This document shows, piece after piece, positions 59,407 to 64,000 of a stretch of DNA of 64,000 nt; position 1 is the stretch's first letter, and the number at the start of each line of letters is the position of its first letter. This DNA is from Arthrobacter sp. AFG20 (lineage in GTDB: Bacteria; Actinomycetota; Actinomycetes; Actinomycetales; Micrococcaceae), in the NCBI RefSeq assembly GCF_002892795.1, contig NZ_PJMC01000016.1, positions 1-64,000 of the forward strand, in the 5' to 3' direction. Under the pieces are notes generated by a model. It was not told where the DNA came from. It did not search any database and saw only the letters and a program-made list of their open reading frames with translations. A program made the position numbers and the translations under genes.

Positions 59407-60564
59407 GTGAAAAATTCTTCCGGCACTCGTGCCAACCAGCTTCAAAACCAAACCCCTAACCCGGCCCCTCTCACAAAGACTGATCTCATGAACACCGGGC
59501 CCGTGCCCGGCCCAAGCCAGTACGGCTTCACGGAGGCCAAGGCGGAGCACTTCGCGGCCCATCCGGCCGGCGGCGCCGAGGCTGCCGCCCGCGTCGTCCG
59601 GGTGGACCGCAACCGGATCGTCGCGGCCACGGCCGGCGGACTGGTGCACCTGCCGTATCCCCCCGGTACCGTGCCGGCCACCGGCGACTGGGTCTGGCTC
59701 GGCCGCAACCGGGCGGCGGAACCGGCCGTCGTCGGCGTTCTTCCGCGCACGTCGGAGCTCAGCCGTAAACGTGCGTTCGACCCGTCCACGGAGGGGCAGG
59801 TCCTCGCCGCGAACATCGACATGGTGGGCGTGGTTGTTCCCGTGGACCGTCCGCTGAGCCACAACAGGCTCGAACGGACCCTGGTGGCCGTCTGGGATTC
59901 CGGCGCCACCCCGTTGGTGATCATCACGAAGGCGGACCTGGCGGACATCGCTGACGACGTCGTCGGGAAGGTGATCCTGCAGGCCGCCGGCGTGGATGTG
60001 GTGACCACCTCGGCGGAGCACGGAGACGGCATCGACGAACTGCTCTCCAGGGTGCAGCCGGGGTGGACGCTCGCCCTGCTGGGCCCCTCCGGCGCCGGGA
60101 AGTCCACCCTCATCAACGCTCTCGTGGGGCACCACGTCCAGTCCACCGGGGACGTGCGGGCCACCGACGGCAGGGGGCGGCACACCACGACATCGCGGGA
60201 GCTGGTGCCGCTGCCCAATGGCGCCGTGCTGATGGACACTCCCGGTGTCCGCGGCTTCGGCCTGTTCGACGCCGAGGACGGCATGGAAGAGATGTTCGGC
60301 GACCTGCAGGTGCTCTTTGAGCAGTGCCGCTTCTCCGACTGCGCCCATGACCGGGAACCAGGGTGCGCCGTCCGGGCGGCGCTCGACGACGGATCCCTCA
60401 AGGAGCGGCGGTGGGCCAGCTACCTCAAGCTCCAGCGCGAACTCGCCGCCCTGGCACGGCGCCACGACGCTGCGGCGAGAAGGGCGTACCAGCGGGAATG
60501 GCACCAGAAGGTGGTGGTGGCCGGGCGCAGCCAGCGGGCCGCCGAACGCTACCGCCATTCGTGA
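59407..60564 (+). CDS. rsgA: Ribosome small-subunit-dependent GTPase RsgA
   Basis: A 385-residue circularly permuted GTPase that checks 30S maturation. An OB-like domain (about 60-110) leads, then G4 TKADL, G1 GPSGAGKST (about 226-234), G3 DTPG, and the zinc knuckle CRFSDCAHDREPGC. A basic helical C-terminus follows. The GTG at 59407 gives a 27-residue Asn/Pro/Thr-rich lead; an ATG at 59488 is the likely alternative. It is followed by a perfect inverted repeat. Confidence 0.9.
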   Translation: MKNSSGTRANQLQNQTPNPAPLTKTDLMNTGPVPGPSQYGFTEAKAEHFAAHPAGGAEAAARVVRVDRNRIVAATAGGLVHLPYPPGTVPATGDWVWLGRNRAAEPAVVGVLPRTSELSRKRAFDPSTEGQVLAANIDMVGVVVPVDRPLSHNRLERTLVAVWDSGATPLVIITKADLADIADDVVGKVILQAAGVDVVTTSAEHGDGIDELLSRVQPGWTLALLGPSGAGKSTLINALVGHHVQSTGDVRATDGRGRHTTTSRELVPLPNGAVLMDTPGVRGFGLFDAEDGMEEMFGDLQVLFEQCRFSDCAHDREPGCAVRAALDDGSLKERRWASYLKLQRELAALARRHDAAARRAYQREWHQKVVVAGRSQRAAERYRHS

Positions 60565-60567
60565 ACC

Positions 60568-60632
60568 GGAGTTTTTGTCCAGATAATGGCCGCTCCGGTG
60601 GCATTTGGACCCATTATCTGGACAAAAACTCC
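60568..60632. repeat. Perfect 22-bp inverted repeat with 21-base loop
   Basis: The arms 60568-60589 and 60611-60632 are exact reverse complements. They carry TTTTTGTCCAGATAATGG and are AT-rich (10 G/C of 22) in a ~68% GC region. The element starts 3 bases after the rsgA stop. It can act as a terminator in both directions, but its size and composition also suit a dispersed palindromic mobile repeat. Confidence 0.93.
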
Positions 60633-60830
60633 TCCACCCATCCGGGCCGGAGACGGCACCGAATCAATCGTGTTTGTGTCCGAATGATTACGGTATCCGT
60701 GCCTGCGGCGGTTTTGCTTCAGGCACTGGTTACGCTTGGTCAAGATGCGCTTTACAGCCAAAAACAGCGTGCTTATGATCAATTCGCTTTACCGTCCGAT
60801 GTTGCCGCCCAACAGTAAGGTAAGCCGGGT

Positions 60831-61919
60831 ATGGCCGAAGCCATGATTGAGTTCCAGAGCGTCACCAAGCAGTACCAGAGCGGGCAACCGGCGGTGGACC
60901 AGCTAAGCATGTCCATTGACCGTGGCTCCATCACGGTGTTCGTAGGACCATCAGGCTGCGGCAAGACCACCTCCCTACGCATGATCAACCGGATGGTGGA
61001 GCCCACGTCCGGGACCATCACGGTGGGCGGGCGCGACGTCACTTCCGTGCCTGCAGCCGAGCTCCGGCGCTCCATGGGCTACGTGATGCAGTCGTCGGGC
61101 CTCATGCCGCACCGCTCCGTCGTGGACAACATCGCCACCGTGCCCCGGCTGAACGGCGTCTCGAAAGCCGACGCCCGCAAGCGCGCGGAGGAACTGCTCG
61201 ACGTCGTGGGGCTGGCCCCGTCGCTGGGCAAGCGGTACCCGTCGCAGCTCTCGGGCGGCCAGCAGCAGCGCGTCGGCGTGGCCCGGGCGCTCGCCGCCGA
61301 CCCGCCGGTCCTGCTGATGGACGAGCCCTTCAGCGCCGTGGATCCCGTGGTCCGCGACGAACTCCAGCAGGAACTCCTGCGCCTGCAGCGGGACCTGGCC
61401 AAGACCATCGTGTTTGTCACCCACGACATCGACGAGGCCACCGTGCTGGGGGACAAGGTGGCTGTCTTCGCCGTCGGCGGCAAGCTGGCGCAGTACGCCA
61501 CGCCCGAGGAGATCCTCCGGGCACCGGCCAACGAGTTCGTGGCTTCCTTTGTGGGCCGGGACCGCGGGTTCCGGCACCTCGCGTTCACCACGGCCGACGG
61601 CGTCGCGGTCCACCCCGTTGACACGGTCACCCGGGGCGGGGAGGCCGGTTCACATACGGACAGTTGGCGCCTGGTGGTGGATGACCAGCAACGCCCGCTG
61701 GGCTGGGAAGGCCCCGGCCTCGACTCCCAGCTCATCCCCGGCGGCTCCCTGTTCCGGCCGGGCGACACCCTGCGGCGCGCCCTGGACGCCGCGCTATCCT
61801 CCCCATCGGGGCTCGGCGTCGCGGTGGACGGCGACGGCAAGGTTGCCGGCGTCGTCAAGGGCGCGGAGGTGCTCTCCAGCATCGAGTCCGCACGCCGGAC
61901 CCGGCAGGGCGCCCGCTGA
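60831..61919 (+). CDS. ABC transporter ATPase, betaine/choline (OpuCA/ProV) type
   Basis: A 362-residue ATPase. Walker A is GPSGCGKTT (39-47), with signature QLSGGQQQR, Walker B LLMDEPFSAVD and switch FVTHD. A C-terminal CBS-like region (about 270-345, with DTLRRALDAALSSPSG) is typical of osmotically regulated betaine importers. The following genes overlap in series (TGATG, ATGA, ATGA), forming one operon. A 266-bp gap with the inverted repeat precedes it. Confidence 0.9.
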   Translation: MAEAMIEFQSVTKQYQSGQPAVDQLSMSIDRGSITVFVGPSGCGKTTSLRMINRMVEPTSGTITVGGRDVTSVPAAELRRSMGYVMQSSGLMPHRSVVDNIATVPRLNGVSKADARKRAEELLDVVGLAPSLGKRYPSQLSGGQQQRVGVARALAADPPVLLMDEPFSAVDPVVRDELQQELLRLQRDLAKTIVFVTHDIDEATVLGDKVAVFAVGGKLAQYATPEEILRAPANEFVASFVGRDRGFRHLAFTTADGVAVHPVDTVTRGGEAGSHTDSWRLVVDDQQRPLGWEGPGLDSQLIPGGSLFRPGDTLRRALDAALSSPSGLGVAVDGDGKVAGVVKGAEVLSSIESARRTRQGAR

Positions 61920-62632
61920 TGGAGTGGTTCCTGGCGAACAGCCCCATGGTCTTTGAACGGGCCGGCCAGCACCTGGTCCTGGCCCTGATTCCGATGGTCC
62001 TGGGCCTGGTGATCTCCATTCCACTGGCACAGTTTTCGCGGCGGCACAGCGCACTGCGCCAACTCGTGGCCACCGTGAGCTCCCTGCTCTACACCATTCC
62101 GTCGCTGGCGCTGTTCATCATTCTCCCGCCGCTGCTGGGGACCCGGATCCTTGACCCGCTGAATGTCATCGTCGCCCTGACCATCTACGCCGTGGCGCTG
62201 CTGGTGCGGGCTGCCATGGACGCCTTCGATTCCGTCGATGACGACCTCCGGCAGGCGGCCGTGGCCATGGGCTACAAGCCGGCCGCCCGGTTCCTGCAGA
62301 TCGACCTGCCGCTGTCCCTGCCGGTGATGTTCGCCGGCCTCCGCGTGGTGTCGGTAAGCAACATTTCGCTGGTGAGCGTCGCCGCGCTGCTGGGCGTGGG
62401 AAACCTGGGGATGCTGTTCACGGACGGGCTGCAGCGGAACTTCGTCACCGAAGTGGTGGTGGGGATTGTCGCCATCCTGCTGCTGGCCGTGGTGATGGAC
62501 GCGTTGCTGGTGATCCTGGAACGGGTCCTCACACCGTGGACCAGGGCCGGTTCCGTAAAGACAGACGCGCACGCCCGGTCCGGCGCCGAATTCCTCGCTG
62601 ACGCCAAAGTCCACGCGGGGGCAGGCTCATGA
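61919..62632 (+). CDS. ABC transporter permease 1, betaine/choline type
   Basis: A 237-residue permease with about five helices and the loop VAMGYKPAARFLQIDLPLSL, the EAA-type coupling motif. It overlaps the ATPase stop (TGATG). The ~30-residue polar C-terminus (HARSGAEFLADAKVHAGAGS) is unusual. A partner permease follows, so the channel is a heterodimer. Confidence 0.9.
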   Translation: MEWFLANSPMVFERAGQHLVLALIPMVLGLVISIPLAQFSRRHSALRQLVATVSSLLYTIPSLALFIILPPLLGTRILDPLNVIVALTIYAVALLVRAAMDAFDSVDDDLRQAAVAMGYKPAARFLQIDLPLSLPVMFAGLRVVSVSNISLVSVAALLGVGNLGMLFTDGLQRNFVTEVVVGIVAILLLAVVMDALLVILERVLTPWTRAGSVKTDAHARSGAEFLADAKVHAGAGS

Positions 62633-63372
62633 ACATCTTCACCGAAACGTTCGCCTGGCTCGCCGATCCATTGCACTGGTCGGGTCCGGGCGGGATCCCC
62701 GTCCGCCTGCTCGAACACCTGCAGTACAGCGGCCTGGTCCTGCTCATCGCCGCAGCCATCGCTGTCCCGGTCGGCCTCTATATCGGGCACACCGGAAGGG
62801 GCCGCGTGGTGGCCGTGGCCGTAGCCGGAGCCCTCCGGGCGCTGCCCACGCTCGGGCTCCTGGTGCTGTTCGCCCTCGTCGCGGGAAGCGGCCTCATGCC
62901 GCCGGTGTGGGCCCTGGTCATTCTTACGGTGCCACCGCTGCTGGCCGGCACCTACGCCGGCATTTCCAGCGTGGACCCAAACGTGGTGGACGCCGCCCGC
63001 GCAATGGGCATGAAAGAGCTCCAGGTCCTGTTCGGCGTGGAGGTACCCAACGGGCTTCTGGTGATGTTCGGCGGCATCCGCACCGCCGTGCTGCAGGTGA
63101 TCGCCACGGTGTCGGTGGTGGCCTACCTTCCGCTGGGCGGCCTGGGGCGCTACCTGTTCGACGGGCTGGTGCTCCAGGACTTCCCACGGATGCTGGCAGG
63201 TTCGCTGCTCATCGCGGCGCTGGCGATCGTCGTCGACCTTGTCCTGGCCGCCGTGCAGCGGCTGGTCGTTTCACCGGGACTTTCCGCACGTTCCACAGGC
63301 GGCCGCAAGGCCGCCACCGATCTCTCGGCTGCCGCGCCCGCGGCTGCCGCTGTCCAAGGAGGCACCGCATGA
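62629..63372 (+). CDS. ABC transporter permease 2, betaine/choline type
   Basis: A 247-residue permease with helices near 25-47, 58-80, 85-105, 165-185 and the coupling loop AARAMGMKELQVLFGVEVPN. The basic/Ala-rich tail (RKAATDLSAAAPAAAAVQGG) follows the last helix. It overlaps both neighbours by 4 bases. Confidence 0.9.
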   Translation: MNIFTETFAWLADPLHWSGPGGIPVRLLEHLQYSGLVLLIAAAIAVPVGLYIGHTGRGRVVAVAVAGALRALPTLGLLVLFALVAGSGLMPPVWALVILTVPPLLAGTYAGISSVDPNVVDAARAMGMKELQVLFGVEVPNGLLVMFGGIRTAVLQVIATVSVVAYLPLGGLGRYLFDGLVLQDFPRMLAGSLLIAALAIVVDLVLAAVQRLVVSPGLSARSTGGRKAATDLSAAAPAAAAVQGGTA

Positions 63373-64000
63373 AGCACCCCGTCCGCACGACTCTTACCCG
63401 CCGTGGCCTGGGCGGCCTCGCCGCCGGTGTCGGCGTCGCCCTCGCCTTGTCCGCCTGCAGCAGCGGCAATCCGCTGTCATCCCCCTCCACGAGTGCAACC
63501 GGGGGCGCCACCTCCGGCGGTTCCCTCGTCGTCGGCTCCGCGGACTTCCCGGAGAGCCAGATCATCGCCGAGATCTACGCCGGTGCCCTGAGTGCGGCCG
63601 GAGTCACCGCCACCACCAAGCCGAACATCGGCTCGCGGGAGATTTACTTCAAGGCGGTGCAGGACGGGTCAGTGGACGTCGTTCCGGACTACTCCGGCAA
63701 CCTGCTGTCCCACGTCGACGCGCAGGCTGCGGAGGTCACGCCGGAGGACATCTACAAGGCTCTTCCCGGCAAGCTGCCGCAGGGACTGGCTGTGCTTGAG
63801 CCGTCCAAGGCGGAGGACAAGGATGCCATGGTGGTCACGAAGGCCACCGCCGAAAAGTACCAGCTGAAGTCGATCGAGGATCTGGCCAAGGTCTGCAAGG
63901 ACCTGACCATGGCCGCACCTGCCACGTTTGAAACCCGGTCCTACGGGTTCCCGGGGCTCAAGAAGAACTACAACTGCGAACTCAAGGGGCTGAAGCCCTT
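63369..64000 (+). CDS. Betaine/choline ABC transporter substrate-binding lipoprotein (5' part)
   Basis: The frame runs off the window after about 210 residues. The signal has a twin-arginine-like TRRGLGGLAAG and a lipobox LSAC with Cys30, so it may be a Tat-exported lipoprotein. The mature part begins VGSADFPESQIIAEIYAGAL and has PDYSGNLLS, the OpuAC/ProX-type quaternary-amine binding pattern. ATGA overlap with the permease. Confidence 0.88.
   Translation, partial: MKHPVRTTLTRRGLGGLAAGVGVALALSACSSGNPLSSPSTSATGGATSGGSLVVGSADFPESQIIAEIYAGALSAAGVTATTKPNIGSREIYFKAVQDGSVDVVPDYSGNLLSHVDAQAAEVTPEDIYKALPGKLPQGLAVLEPSKAEDKDAMVVTKATAEKYQLKSIEDLAKVCKDLTMAAPATFETRSYGFPGLKKNYNCELKGLKP

Overview
The window is high-GC, densely packed, typically actinobacterial chromosome. 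Several genes point to an Arthrobacter/Pseudarthrobacter-type member of the Micrococcaceae: the mycothiol gene mshA, CIRCE-controlled groES-groL with a His-ended GroEL, guaB plus guaB3, the 5-formyl-THF cyclo-ligase/galU/RimJ-like/membrane-protein order also found in mycobacteria, and many start codons lying 6-7 bases after a TANNNT -10 box (leaderless mRNAs). The genus is an inference from gene content; nothing was searched.

Layout. 1-2760: an accessory-looking stretch with the tail of an unknown gene, a MerR regulator divergent from a DUF2306-like membrane protein, and an AbiEi/DUF559-like protein, punctuated by three arrays of one 32-bp-period repeat family. 2755-8615: fhs, mshA, a GH4 glycosidase and a divergent PfkB sugar kinase. 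8680-12974: alr-tsaE-tsaB-rimI-tsaD, an overlapping operon for D-alanine and t6A tRNA modification. 13010-18667: YbdK-type ligase, GH3 lipoprotein, SDH-like dehydrogenase, THUMP-like methyltransferase and a small membrane protein. 18668-20938: groES-groL behind two CIRCE elements. 20973-35142: DUF389 protein, OatA-like acyltransferase, guaB, an ABC exporter, guaB3, glpD, an orphan PTS IIA, a SURF1/DUF3817 pair and guaA. 35310-39649: a very large helicase-nuclease-like protein with degenerate ATPase motifs, coupled to a 77-aa protein. 39722-45443: SAF protein, FmdB-type zinc ribbon, 5-FCL, galU cluster, SDR protein and tRNA-Ala(CGC). 45561-52430: an HPt-like protein lacking its histidine, small membrane and lipoproteins, corA coupled to an orphan ZapE C-terminal-like domain, DUF1761, an Lrp regulator, an MFS transporter, and an ArsR-type regulator with a striking operator array. 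52479-60632: a second Lrp, an MFS/LysR divergent pair, NMO, GlcNAc-type kinase, pirin, NUDIX and rsgA with a possible leader peptide, followed by a perfect 22-bp inverted repeat. 60831-64000: a glycine-betaine/choline-type ABC importer running off the window.

How the genes work together: guaB, guaB3 and guaA are in the same ~11 kb and cover IMP to GMP, though each has its own promoter. fhs and 5-FCL both feed one-carbon folate. tsaE/B/D make the t6A transferase complex. The best candidates for unusual biology are the pseudo-helicase/nuclease with its coupled small protein, the 32-bp arrays flanking the nuclease-like gene, the 14-bp-phased operator array at 51389-51450, and the catalytically altered HPt and ZapE-like proteins.
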